A DNA stretch of 64,000 nucleotides, from contig MNQK01000003.1 of assembly GCA_001915385.1 (NCBI GenBank), positions 1 through 64,000 of the forward strand, given 5' to 3'. The position numbers and the translations under genes are program-made. Positions 27,783 through 36,110 of this stretch are shown one piece after another. How positions within the stretch are numbered: position 1 is the stretch's first letter; every line of letters begins with the position of its first letter. Below the pieces are notes generated by a model. It saw only the letters and a program-made list of their open reading frames with translations. It did no database searches and was not told where the DNA came from. The DNA is from Bacteroidales bacterium 52_46 (GTDB lineage: Bacteria > Bacteroidota > Bacteroidia > Bacteroidales > Muribaculaceae).

Positions 27783-27812
27783 CAAATTTACACATTTTTT
27801 TTAGCGTATCAA
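27783..27812 (-). promoter_or_regulatory. Promoter of the nnr operon
   Basis: On the minus strand TTG (27812-27810) and TAAATTTG (27790-27783), spaced 19, match the Bacteroidales consensus 24 bases before nnr. Confidence 0.65.
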
Positions 27813-27854
27813 AAAAACTTGTCCCAACGTAGATGATTTATAAAATTCTTTACG

Positions 27855-27862
27855 TAAATTTG
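27855..27862 (+). promoter_or_regulatory. Probable -7 motif of hpt
   Basis: TAAATTTG lies 20 bases before the hpt start. No TTG sits at the expected -33 distance, so only the -7 half is supported. Confidence 0.45.
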
Positions 27863-27882
27863 CACTAATTTACATAAATACA

Positions 27883-28425
27883 ATGGATCAAGTAACATAC
27901 AACGGGCTCACATTCGAGCCATACATCCGACGGGAACAAATCGACAAGCGCATAAAGGAGATAGCGGGCACGATTTCAGCCGAATGCGAAGGCAAAAATC
28001 CCTTGTTCCTATGTGTGCTTAACGGAGCTTTCCCATTTGCTGCCGACCTGTTCAGAGCGGTGGATTTCGATGCCGAGATTTCGTTCATAAGGCTCAAAAG
28101 CTATGAGGGAATGGGATCGACCGGTGTAGTGAAAGAAGTAATCGGCCTCAACGAGGACATCAAAGGCCGCACGGTCATCATCGTGGAAGACATTGTCGAC
28201 ACCGGCAACACAATCACCCGGCTTCTTGACACTCTCAAAGAGAAAGAACCGGCAGAAATCAAAGTGGCTACCCTACTCTTCAAGCCCGACGCGCTTAAAG
28301 TGGACGTCAAACCCGATTATGTAGGATTTGCCATACCGCCGAAATTCATCATCGGCTTCGGCCTCGATATCGACGGACTTGCACGCAATCTCGACGACAT
28401 CTACGTGCTCAAAGAGAACAATTGA
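27883..28425 (+). CDS. hpt: Hypoxanthine phosphoribosyltransferase
   Basis: This enzyme salvages hypoxanthine (and often guanine) to IMP/GMP using PRPP. The PRPP-binding motif VIIVEDIVDTGNT is at about residues 99-111, and RLKSYEGMGSTG is the flexible-loop region. The 180 residues are typical. adk follows after 150 bases on the same strand, so the two purine genes may be cotranscribed. Confidence 0.93.
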   Translation: MDQVTYNGLTFEPYIRREQIDKRIKEIAGTISAECEGKNPLFLCVLNGAFPFAADLFRAVDFDAEISFIRLKSYEGMGSTGVVKEVIGLNEDIKGRTVIIVEDIVDTGNTITRLLDTLKEKEPAEIKVATLLFKPDALKVDVKPDYVGFAIPPKFIIGFGLDIDGLARNLDDIYVLKENN

Positions 28426-28578
28426 TTTCCTACGGCAGACGTGTCCGGCACGGCTGTCTCCCCCTTGAACAGGGCAACAGATTAACCTTAAACACGAAAA
28501 TACCGGGTAAAGCACCGGCTTCCTCGCCTGCGATGGAGCCGAAAGTCAATATTGTGTAATAATATAAACAACTTAATT

Positions 28579-29148
28579 ATGTCGAATATCATTATATTTG
28601 GTGCTCCCGGAAGTGGAAAAGGCACTCAGAGCGAACGCCTTATCGCAAAATACAATCTCCGTCACATATCAACGGGCGAACTGCTGCGCGACCACATAGC
28701 GCGCAAAACCGAGCTCGGCATCGTGGCCGACTCATACTGCTCGCGCGGACAGCTTATCCCCGACGACCTGATGATTGAGATTCTTGCCCATACCATCGAC
28801 AACGACCCCGAAATATCCAAGGGACTTATCCTCGACGGTTTCCCCCGCACCATACCTCAGGCTCGCGCACTCAAGCACCTGCTCGCGGAACGCGGCATGA
28901 AAATCGACGCCGTAATCGGCCTTGAAGTCCCTGAGGACGAACTTGTAGAGCGCCTGCTCAAACGCGGACAGGAATCCGGCCGTTCAGACGACAATCTCGA
29001 CACCATCAACAAGCGTCTTGAAGTATACCACAACCAGACCCTCCCCCTGCGCGACTACTACATCAACGAAGGCAAATACCGTTCGATTCATGCCACAGGC
29101 TCAATCGACGAAATATTCAACCGCATCGCCGAAGCCATAGAAGCCTGA
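28579..29148 (+). CDS. adk: Adenylate kinase
   Basis: Adenylate kinase interconverts ATP plus AMP and 2 ADP. The ATG at 28579 puts the P-loop GAPGSGKGTQ at residues 8-17, as in the family; an earlier ATG at 28552 would add nine residues before it. HISTGELLR and LDGFPRTIPQA bind AMP. The LID is short (about 190 residues in total), as in the short adenylate kinases. A strong hairpin terminator follows at 29183-29223. Confidence 0.94.
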   Translation: MSNIIIFGAPGSGKGTQSERLIAKYNLRHISTGELLRDHIARKTELGIVADSYCSRGQLIPDDLMIEILAHTIDNDPEISKGLILDGFPRTIPQARALKHLLAERGMKIDAVIGLEVPEDELVERLLKRGQESGRSDDNLDTINKRLEVYHNQTLPLRDYYINEGKYRSIHATGSIDEIFNRIAEAIEA

Positions 29149-29182
29149 TATCCCCGATAATAGAATAGAACATCCCATACCA

Positions 29183-29223
29183 CAGTCCCCGGCCCGACAA
29201 TCACAACGTCAAGCCGGGGACTG
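29183..29223 (+). terminator. Terminator of hpt-adk
   Basis: CAGTCCCCGGC (29183-29193) pairs with GCCGGGGACTG (29213-29223) as an 11-bp GC-rich stem with a 19-base loop, followed by ATTTTAT. It lies 35 bases after the adk stop. Confidence 0.75.
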
Positions 29224-29521
29224 ATTTTATATTCGTGAAAGGATTGCAAGGCGTGTTAAATGCAGTTTACTTAAGGATAAAGGCGCCCGACAGGATACCC
29301 GCCGATATTGACGCCTTAAGTAAACAGCATTGGGGTGCAGCCATACATCATGCAGCTGCCAACATCAGTTTTGCACGCCTTTCGGAGAGATTACAATCCG
29401 CTTTGGGCGACTAAATTCACAGCCCTTGCACTTTACAAATATTTCAACTGTCGGAAAAAAATTATAAATTGCGGTAATGAAATCGCGTGCCTGCCTGTCT
29501 ACACAATAAACGACGATATAA
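29224..29521. repeat. Dispersed repeat cluster before the ECF sigma gene
   Basis: An exact CTTAAGTAAACAGCATT copy (29315-29331) faces an inverted copy with one change (29259-29275), enclosing about 39 bases that resemble 18785-18812 in inverse orientation. A 43-mer (29332-29374) matches 12372-12414 with six differences. The frame at 29335-29583 runs through these repeats and is not credible. Confidence 0.7.
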
Positions 29522-30010
29522 ATGCATTATTCAATCACAGAGTTCGAGACAATCTACCTCCGCTGCTTTCCGCCGGCAATTAGGCTTGCCGTAAGCCTCC
29601 TGCACGACGAGGACGATGCCCGCGACGCGGTTCAGGAGGTATTTATCAAACTTTGGGAAACGGATACGGATGTTGAAAATCCGATGGCATTCGTCGTCAG
29701 GTCGGTGCGCAATGTCTGCCTCAACCGCATCGCTGCCACCGACACACGCGAACGATTCGCTCGCCGATATTCTATCGACGAAGCTGACGGCTCCGATACA
29801 GATGCCGACATACACGGACGCGAAATACAATCTGCTGTCGAGACTCTCCTCTCTCCGCGCGAACGACAGGTCGTCGACAGGATATACTCCCGGGGAATGT
29901 CGTACAAAGAGACGGCAGACAGTCTCGACGTATCGGTAGCCCTGATTAACAAATGCATTGTAAGCGCTCTAAAAAAATTACGAACCCATTTCAAAACTCA
30001 CATCAAATGA
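29522..30010 (+). CDS. ECF RNA polymerase sigma factor
   Basis: This is an extracytoplasmic-function sigma-70 factor of 162 residues. Region 2 is visible as ARDAVQEVFIKLWE (about 33-46), and region 4 as YKETADSLDVSVALINKCIVSALKKLR (about 128-154). Its stop codon overlaps the ATG of the next gene (ATGA at 30007-30010), which encodes a single-TM protein that is the likely anti-sigma partner. Confidence 0.88.
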   Translation: MHYSITEFETIYLRCFPPAIRLAVSLLHDEDDARDAVQEVFIKLWETDTDVENPMAFVVRSVRNVCLNRIAATDTRERFARRYSIDEADGSDTDADIHGREIQSAVETLLSPRERQVVDRIYSRGMSYKETADSLDVSVALINKCIVSALKKLRTHFKTHIK

Positions 30011-30729
30011 CCGAGGAAATCAAAAATACACTGATAGAAAAGATGATTGACCGTCCGGACGAACTTACGTCAGACGAAATCATGGCAATCTGCAGCGATG
30101 AGGAGCTTCGGGAACTCTACGAAATATCAACGAAGCTACAGGACACATTGCAGCCGGTGCCACAGACACCCGCGGCGCAGGAATGGGATATGTTCAACCG
30201 CAGGCTCAGCATGCGCCGGCCGAAGAAAAAACTTTACCTGCGCCTCGTACAGACAGCGGCCGTCGTAGCGGGCCTGCTGCTCATATCGGCAGTTATCGTC
30301 AAAATCACCGGATATGCTCCGTCAGCCCCCGACCCGTCACTGACAGCCGACGTCGTCAACACTGACATTACGGAAAGCCCGGCAGACACGATCCGCTGTC
30401 AAAACGATAAACTTGTCACAACTTTAAAAAACGACGCCTCACACATCGCAGATGCCTCAAAGTCCGACAAGAATCGTTCTCCAAAGAAAGCGAAATCCTC
30501 CTCAACTCCGACGGCAACGCCTGACTTTGACGAATACCTGAGAATAGAGCAGGCCCGCATTGACAACGAAATAGCCATGGCAATGGCCGAAGTGTACGAA
30601 GCCGAATACCTTGCCTCGCTCGAAGCGGACTGCGTTTTCAATATGGCCGAGGGCAACCCGTCAACCGAAGAAAATAACAACAATTCATATACCGACAGAA
30701 TCGATCTGAATAAAATAACAATGCTCTAA
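30007..30729 (+). CDS. Single-TM protein, probable anti-sigma factor
   Basis: The start at ATG 30007 overlaps the sigma factor stop and gives 241 residues. The N-terminal 80 residues are helical and acidic (DELTSDEIMAICSDEELRELYEISTKLQDTL). One TM segment follows (TAAVVAGLLLISAVIVKI, about 82-99), then a low-complexity extracytoplasmic part. The layout (cytoplasmic sigma-binding part, one TM, periplasmic part) and the coupling to a sigma gene are typical of anti-sigma factors. No named domain is recognised. Confidence 0.65.
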   Translation: MTEEIKNTLIEKMIDRPDELTSDEIMAICSDEELRELYEISTKLQDTLQPVPQTPAAQEWDMFNRRLSMRRPKKKLYLRLVQTAAVVAGLLLISAVIVKITGYAPSAPDPSLTADVVNTDITESPADTIRCQNDKLVTTLKNDASHIADASKSDKNRSPKKAKSSSTPTATPDFDEYLRIEQARIDNEIAMAMAEVYEAEYLASLEADCVFNMAEGNPSTEENNNNSYTDRIDLNKITML

Positions 30730-30735
30730 AAATCA

Positions 30736-31566
30736 ATGATTATGAAAACAAGATTTATCGGAATTTTATGTCTGCTCGCCATCGCGGTGCCTTTGCAGTC
30801 ATCGTCGCAGACCAATATCATCAAAGCCTTTGACAAAATACTCAAAAGCTCCGACGTGACGTACACCGAAAAACATTCGATGGAAAAGGACACAAAAACG
30901 GGGCAGAAAGAATCTCAGTATGACATATACGATTTTACCCTTCCCGCCAACTCTTCACTTATAGACAACGCCCTCAAGGCTTTTAAATCGGATGAAGCCA
31001 TGGCATACTCCACAAGCAGCGGCACAACCGGAAAAAATGACAGTGAGATAAGTCTGGCCATCGGCAACGGTGAAATGGGGACTCGCGTCAACGCCCCGGG
31101 CCGTAAATACATCTACTCCTGTTTCCTCGCACCCGACAGTGAGAATAAAGACGGCAACTACCGCTATGCCTACGGCATGAACTGGGAGACAAAAGACGGG
31201 GTAATTACGGGCAAACTGATTGTCACATACGCCACTACACTGAAATATCGCCAGGAGCAGAGCGAACGGTCGCAATTCAAGATTTTCACCAACACGACAA
31301 CGTACTCAGGCACGACTAACGAAAATCCGTCATGGTTCAGCAAATTCATGGGGTACGTCCAGGCAATGGAGCAGACCACACCGGGCGCGCAACAGGCCCT
31401 CGCAACCAAAATCTATGAACATACCAAATCGATACCCACATCCGTCACGCGGGAAGACAAGATAATCGCCGGCGAGATATTGAAAAGTATGATTTCCAAG
31501 CCGCAATTCCGCAACACGACGGCAACACTCCAACTGCTCAACGGAGCCTGCACCAACTTAAAATAA
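30736..31566 (+). CDS. Exported protein of the ECF sigma operon
   Basis: Not recognised. A signal peptide (IGILCLLAIAVPLQSSSQ) starts from ATG 30736 or, better placed for the signal peptide, ATG 30742. The mature protein of about 250 residues has beta-rich stretches (SQYDIYDFTLPAN, YIYSCFLAPDSENKDGNYRYAYGMNWE) and no TM. It follows the probable anti-sigma gene by six bases, so it is probably the envelope output of this sigma operon. A hairpin (31616-31656) ends the transcript. Confidence 0.7.
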   Translation: MIMKTRFIGILCLLAIAVPLQSSSQTNIIKAFDKILKSSDVTYTEKHSMEKDTKTGQKESQYDIYDFTLPANSSLIDNALKAFKSDEAMAYSTSSGTTGKNDSEISLAIGNGEMGTRVNAPGRKYIYSCFLAPDSENKDGNYRYAYGMNWETKDGVITGKLIVTYATTLKYRQEQSERSQFKIFTNTTTYSGTTNENPSWFSKFMGYVQAMEQTTPGAQQALATKIYEHTKSIPTSVTREDKIIAGEILKSMISKPQFRNTTATLQLLNGACTNLK

Positions 31567-31615
31567 CAGGAAACTTAAAATAACAGAAAACAGACATTTT
31601 TTCATACTTTGACCG

Positions 31616-31656
31616 TTTCAGGCTCCGGGACGCAATGGTGCATCCGGAGCCTGAAA
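31616..31656 (+). terminator. Hairpin terminator of the ECF sigma operon
   Basis: TTTCAGGCTCCGG (31616-31628) is perfectly complementary to CCGGAGCCTGAAA (31644-31656) with a 15-base loop, 50 bases after the stop codon. No long T-run follows. Confidence 0.65.
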
Positions 31657-31707
31657 TCGTATGGCTACAATTCAATGGAGTTCGTTCAAGCTGAGCTAAG
31701 TGGAACC

Positions 31708-31793
31708 GAGTGGGGCGGGGGCGTCTCGCCCCCGTGGTATTCTTTTTTTATCGCAGGAAGTTATCACGGGGGCGAGACGCCCCCGCCCCACTC
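31708..31793. repeat. Perfect inverted repeat with 29-bp arms
   Basis: The arms 31708-31736 and 31765-31793 are perfectly complementary over 29 bases, very GC-rich, with a 28-base AT-rich loop. Each arm also contains its own palindrome (GGGGGCGTCTCGCCCCC). It lies between convergent genes and resembles in layout the hairpin repeats near 13400 and 35840, with a different sequence. Confidence 0.75.
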
Positions 31794-31809
31794 AACTCAT
31801 CTTTGGACA

Positions 31810-32334
31810 TCAATAGCGTTTGGAGAAGGTGGCGTGGAGAAAGTAGTGGCAGCGGTCGATGAAATTGTCGAATGCCGTGGAGCGGAATACGAAATAGCGT
31901 TGCAGCATGAAATTCCACAGCACCGACACGATTATTGATGTTACGATTCGGGCGATGGTGAAGCGGATGTTGTCAATCATGTTTAGAGAGTCGAGGAGCG
32001 AACTCTGGTCAAGGAGATTGGTGAAGTATTGCGTACCGAATGTGTTGAGCAGGAGGCTTCCGAGCCATACGAGGAAAAACTTGATGCCAATCGCGAGATA
32101 CGAGCTCTCGCGCATTCTAAACGTGAACTTATAGTTAATCAGGCAGTTCACTATACCTCCCGCAGTGGCGCCAATCATGGCCGAGATACCAGCGGAGAGC
32201 GAAATAAGTGCATAGAATATAAAGCTGACGATGAAATCGGTATATGCCGAGATTTGCGATGTAATGACCGAACGCAGGAACATGAATATGCCCCCGCCCT
32301 GCAGTAATTTGGATTTAAGCTTTTTCTTCTTCAT
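31810..32334 (-). CDS. GtrA-like membrane protein
   Basis: This is a small GtrA/DPMS1-type protein of 174 residues with four TM segments (about 27-45, 50-68, 85-105, 135-155). Family members are thought to flip or bind polyprenyl-linked sugars or assist lipid glycosylation. It is the last gene of a five-gene minus-strand cluster with a HAD phosphatase, a CDP-alcohol phosphatidyltransferase, an ATP-grasp protein and a nucleotidyltransferase, which fits a role in lipid head-group or lipid-linked glycan handling. Confidence 0.78.
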   Translation of the reverse strand: MKKKKLKSKLLQGGGIFMFLRSVITSQISAYTDFIVSFIFYALISLSAGISAMIGATAGGIVNCLINYKFTFRMRESSYLAIGIKFFLVWLGSLLLNTFGTQYFTNLLDQSSLLDSLNMIDNIRFTIARIVTSIIVSVLWNFMLQRYFVFRSTAFDNFIDRCHYFLHATFSKRY

Positions 32335-32371
32335 TGCACTTGTGTTAATTCCCGGTAGTGAATATGTTGCA

Positions 32372-33097
32372 CTATTTCACGGTGTCCGTACAGGTCAATG
32401 CCAGGAGGTCGGCAAGCGACCCAATCTGCGACGGATGGGTCATGGCATCCTCATCGGCAGTCCATCCTTTTCCTTTGAGCCATGCCGTATGACAGCCTAT
32501 CGACTCGGCCGGAAGTATATCCTTGCGCATGCTGTCGCCGACCACGAGCACTTCCTCAGGCTTCAGCCCGAGGGCGATGACGCCGAGCATGAATATGCGG
32601 GCGTCAGGCTTGCGCACTCCCACGACGGCACTTTCTATAATGCCGCGGAAGTACCGGCGTATGCCCATGTCGCGTATCACGCTCTCTACATTGCCGTAGA
32701 AGTTGGATACAAGCACCAACGGATAGCGCTCCGACAGCTTCTCAAGCACGGGGCGAGCCTCATTGACCGACTCGCGCGCCCGCTCGTAGCAATAGCGTGC
32801 TATCGGCGACGCCTTTTCGGCTGCCACCGCGGGGGTGATTATGCCGCGGGCAGCGAGGTCGTCAAGCTCAAGCCGCATCTTTATCTCCATCACATCGAGA
32901 AATGTATGCTCGGGAAAGATATGGCGCGTGCGGGCAAGCTCACGTTCGGCATACACATAGCTCGTGCGGAATTCATCTTTGTCGACATCAAGGCCGCAGG
33001 CACGGTAGCCGTCGTAGATTACTTCGCTCCAGTGGTCGCCGTGGCTGTCGATTGTGCCGCCGTAGTCAAATATTATACCTTTTATATCATTTGTCAT
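32372..33097 (-). CDS. HAD-family phosphatase
   Basis: This is a haloacid dehalogenase-type hydrolase. Motif I is IIFDYGGTID near the N terminus, motif II LVLVSNFYGN, and motif IV VVGDSMRKDI. ATG 33097 is preferred over a GTG at 33103; it overlaps the stop of the phosphatidyltransferase gene by 11 bases. In lipid clusters a HAD protein often dephosphorylates the phosphatidyl-alcohol phosphate formed by the CDP-alcohol enzyme; that is an inference here. About 241 residues. Confidence 0.8.
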   Translation of the reverse strand: MTNDIKGIIFDYGGTIDSHGDHWSEVIYDGYRACGLDVDKDEFRTSYVYAERELARTRHIFPEHTFLDVMEIKMRLELDDLAARGIITPAVAAEKASPIARYCYERARESVNEARPVLEKLSERYPLVLVSNFYGNVESVIRDMGIRRYFRGIIESAVVGVRKPDARIFMLGVIALGLKPEEVLVVGDSMRKDILPAESIGCHTAWLKGKGWTADEDAMTHPSQIGSLADLLALTCTDTVK

Positions 33098-34058
33098 AAT
33101 CACCGTCTTTAAGGCGTTGCGTCATCTTTTTGCAAATTCTCTCATGACGGACCACCATATAGACCATCAGCGAGTTGAGCACCGTGAACTCGAATACGAA
33201 GTATATCCACGGCATCCTTACAAAAAGCGATATGAACAGTACTATCACGCGCCAGTTGAACGACAGGATATTGGTATACTTCATCAGCGGAAGGCTCATG
33301 GCGCGGAAATCGTCACGGAACCGCTGCGGTATGGCACCTCCGTGGAAACGCTCGCGCAACTCCTTGCGGAGAGCCTCCATAGCCGGTGTCATCTTCTCCT
33401 GCGACACGGTGTAGTTGATGTAGAACGCCATGGTCACCTTGTTCCAGAAATTGCCTTTCCATGGAGTGGCTTTCTGGCGGGCACGCAGGTCGTCGACATT
33501 TTCAAGCTCGCTACCGTCCTTGCCTTTGAGGAAGAAAAGGTGGAACTGGCGGTAGTGGTCGGCCATCGAGGCCTGCTTGGCATGGCATATACCGGTGGTG
33601 ACGGCAAGTGTCCATATCACCCAATGGTGCTCGATGAAGAATGGCGACGTGACTATCTCGCGGAAACACAGCGAGAAGTATATCGTGATAAACCAGATGT
33701 CGCCGGCCAGTCCGTCGAGTATTCGGCCCAGACGCGAGTATTGACCGGTCATACGGGCGAGCTGTCCGTCGGCGCTGTCAAACGAGTTGGCCCACACGAG
33801 CAGCACCATACCCAGTATGTTGATCCATATATTGTTGTAGTAGAACGCGATGCCGGCTCCTACGCCGAGGAATATCGAAGCTATCGTTATGGCGTTGGGA
33901 GTGACACCCAGTCGTGCGGCCAGCTTGGCCCACATGTAGCCTATCGGACGGTAGAACCAGAGGTCGATATGCTCTTCGGTGTCCATCGACTTGAGGGTGT
34001 CGCGGTACGACACCTGTCCGGCTGCGTTTTTGCGCGATTGCGTTGATTGTTGACTCAT
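33087..34058 (-). CDS. CDP-alcohol phosphatidyltransferase family protein
   Basis: An integral-membrane enzyme that moves a phosphatidyl group from a CDP-lipid to an alcohol. The signature DSADGQLAR-x8-GRILDGLAGD is present (about residues 92-117); note that the last Asp is one residue farther from the third than in the usual DxxDGxxAR-x8-GxxxDxxxD. TM segments surround it. The 323 residues are long for the family because of a soluble insert (about 175-250). It overlaps the HAD gene. The combination recalls the inositol-lipid cluster of Bacteroides, but no inositol-phosphate synthase is in the window, so the alcohol is unknown. Confidence 0.8.
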   Translation of the reverse strand: MSQQSTQSRKNAAGQVSYRDTLKSMDTEEHIDLWFYRPIGYMWAKLAARLGVTPNAITIASIFLGVGAGIAFYYNNIWINILGMVLLVWANSFDSADGQLARMTGQYSRLGRILDGLAGDIWFITIYFSLCFREIVTSPFFIEHHWVIWTLAVTTGICHAKQASMADHYRQFHLFFLKGKDGSELENVDDLRARQKATPWKGNFWNKVTMAFYINYTVSQEKMTPAMEALRKELRERFHGGAIPQRFRDDFRAMSLPLMKYTNILSFNWRVIVLFISLFVRMPWIYFVFEFTVLNSLMVYMVVRHERICKKMTQRLKDGDYDK

Positions 34059-34144
34059 TTGCTGATTTCGTTTTCTCTTTATACTGATGTGCGGCGTGGC
34101 GAAGTCAGCCGCTTATACTGTTGTCGGAGAGGGAGGGCGGATAC

Positions 34145-35005
34145 TCAGCGCTGTTTGATGGCAGAGAGAATATACTTGGCGATATGGGGAGCTGCGGCGT
34201 CGCGGCACGGCGCGAAGCTGGGCCAGTCGTTGAAGTCGATTATGCGTATGTCGCCTTCGGGAGAGATGATGCAGTCGCCGCCATAGATTTTCACATCAAG
34301 CACATCGGATGCATGCTGGCATATTTCACGCATCCTGTCCTTGTCAAATTCAAGTCCCCGGCTTTTGCCGTTGATGGCTTCGTGGCCATACTTGCTGTGC
34401 CCCTCGTCAAACGGATAGAACCAGTAGAAGAAACGCGAGCCTGACACGCCGTAGAACTTAATGAGGTCGCCCACAAGATGCTTGTTGATGACCGCACGCT
34501 TGATACCGCGCAGGAAATATTCCTGCAGCACTTCCTGAGCCTCCTCGGGATGGCGCACGTAGGAGACATCCTCCTTGTGCATTGCATGGAAATCGCCGCG
34601 CTTGATCCAGCAGCGTGTGAATCCCGCCTTGATGAGCTTGCCCTTCACGACCTCGTCGGTATCGACCATGAGGCTGTCGGGGTAAGGGATATTGTGCCCC
34701 ATGAGTATGCGCGTCATGCGTTCGCGGGTGCAGTTTTCGATACCGTGGCCGGAGTTGATGACGAGACGTCCTTCGTCCTCGAGTTTCTGGAGCAGGTCGA
34801 TTGAACGGCGCTCGCGGCACATGTTGACGATTATATCTTCCTTTACGTTGCCGTTGATGAATTGCTCCTCGGAGTAGATGTTGACCTCACAGCCGCGTTT
34901 GCGCAGCTGCTCGGTGACGGCATTGAGAATCGCGGCATCGTTGCCTATATGGTTGGGAGAATAGGCTCCCGCGCGCATGATTGCCGCTATTTTTATATCA
35001 GCCAT
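34145..35005 (-). CDS. ATP-grasp-like protein
   Basis: A 286-residue protein with an ATP-grasp layout: an N-terminal domain, CTRERMTRILMGHNIPYPDS at about residue 92, CWIKRGDFH in the middle with the ATP-binding Lys, and the metal-binding end GGDCIISPEGDIRIIDFNDWPSF (about 243-265), where D and N ligands are visible. ATP-grasp enzymes ligate a carboxylate to an amine or similar nucleophile. It lies 27 bases after the nucleotidyltransferase and 86 bases before the phosphatidyltransferase, so it may modify the head group. Confidence 0.7.
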   Translation of the reverse strand: MADIKIAAIMRAGAYSPNHIGNDAAILNAVTEQLRKRGCEVNIYSEEQFINGNVKEDIIVNMCRERRSIDLLQKLEDEGRLVINSGHGIENCTRERMTRILMGHNIPYPDSLMVDTDEVVKGKLIKAGFTRCWIKRGDFHAMHKEDVSYVRHPEEAQEVLQEYFLRGIKRAVINKHLVGDLIKFYGVSGSRFFYWFYPFDEGHSKYGHEAINGKSRGLEFDKDRMREICQHASDVLDVKIYGGDCIISPEGDIRIIDFNDWPSFAPCRDAAAPHIAKYILSAIKQR

Positions 35006-35032
35006 GATTGGTGGTTATTAAGTATCTGTTAT

Positions 35033-35740
35033 TTATCCATTGATGAGTGCTATGGCTTTCTCGATGTCCGACTGATGGTCGACATCGATTATCTTGCCCA
35101 TGTCGTAGGCATGCAGGTTGAGACCGTCGGCCACAAGCGCGCGCTGGAAATTGCGCATGCGGCTCACTCCGCCGTCGATACATTTCTGCAATACGCCGAC
35201 AGCGGTATGGTCGAGGCCGTATATGCCGCCCGATATATACTTTGCGTGGGCCGACGGCGTGTCGTTGAACGCCGTGATGCGCATCTGCGAGTCGACATCG
35301 ACATAAAGGGGCTTTTCATCGTCGATATACGATGTCACGGCCATAAGTCCGTCGACATCCTCCCCTTCCCGCTCGAATGCCTCGACATATCGGCGGAAAT
35401 CGTTCTCACGGAATATGGTGTCGACGGTCGTGAGGATGAAACGTCCCTCGGGGAGCACGCTGCTCACTTCATAAAAGCTGTGCATGGAGCTTGGCGTCGA
35501 CTTTACTACGAGCCGCAGTTCGACAGGCAGAGTGACGGCGAGATTTTCAAGATATTCCCTTACTTCGGTCATCTGCTCGTTGACAATTACCGAGATGCAT
35601 TCGGCGCCGCAGTTGACGAATATATCGATAAGGCGCCCTATCATCGGACGTCCGTTGAGCGAGACCAACGGCTTCGGCGTCGCAACGCCTTCCTGTTGAA
35701 GCCGCGAACCCTCACCGGCGGCTATTATTGCAAAATTCAT
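35033..35740 (-). CDS. Sugar/alcohol-phosphate nucleotidyltransferase
   Basis: A 235-residue GT-A fold NTP transferase. The N-terminal signature AIIAAGEGSRLQQEG...TPKPLVSLNGRPMI (about 4-35) binds NTP and sugar phosphate, and TTVDTIF carries the metal-binding Asp. It should activate a phosphorylated sugar or polyol as an NDP or CDP derivative. It is the first gene of the five-gene cluster, and its product could be the donor or acceptor for the phosphatidyltransferase downstream. Confidence 0.8.
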   Translation of the reverse strand: MNFAIIAAGEGSRLQQEGVATPKPLVSLNGRPMIGRLIDIFVNCGAECISVIVNEQMTEVREYLENLAVTLPVELRLVVKSTPSSMHSFYEVSSVLPEGRFILTTVDTIFRENDFRRYVEAFEREGEDVDGLMAVTSYIDDEKPLYVDVDSQMRITAFNDTPSAHAKYISGGIYGLDHTAVGVLQKCIDGGVSRMRNFQRALVADGLNLHAYDMGKIIDVDHQSDIEKAIALING

Positions 35741-36110
35741 ATCTATACTGACGTATGAAATTATTACTTCGATTGCTTCATTTTTCCAAATACCTACTCA
35801 CTGCACTGACGTGTCGCAACCACTTTAGCAGTAGGGACACACGGTCTGTGCGTCCGTGAAATGCACGTTGACCATCAGCTGACTACCGGACGCACAGACC
35901 GTGCGTCCCTACAATGCTGACCGAAATTCCGCAGTTGTGCAACACCTTCCGGCATTTTCAGATATTTTCCAAATTTTGTTATATTCCATGCATGCTGTCG
36001 TGCAGCATAATCACATGGCAACGATTAACCTACAAAAGTAATAAAAAAAATTCAACCGTCAAAACCGTTTTCCATAACCCGTTCACGTGCAGAAATATCA
36101 CAACACAATT
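35741..36110. repeat. Intergenic region with MITE-like element
   Basis: A hairpin with 26-base arms (35831-35856 and 35887-35912, one mismatch) is flanked by CCGAAATTCCGCAGTTGTGCAACACC (35921-35946) and a degenerate inverted counterpart near 35808. This is the second copy of the element at 13361-13503. The rest is AT-rich without genes. Confidence 0.7.

Noticed and set aside
29335..29583. 82-codon frame before the ECF sigma gene
   Set aside because: It spans dispersed repeats and overlaps the sigma gene start in another frame.
33117..34046. 309-codon plus-strand frame opposite the phosphatidyltransferase gene
   Set aside because: It lies opposite a gene with a clear CDP-alcohol motif and membrane pattern; the antisense product shows no family feature.
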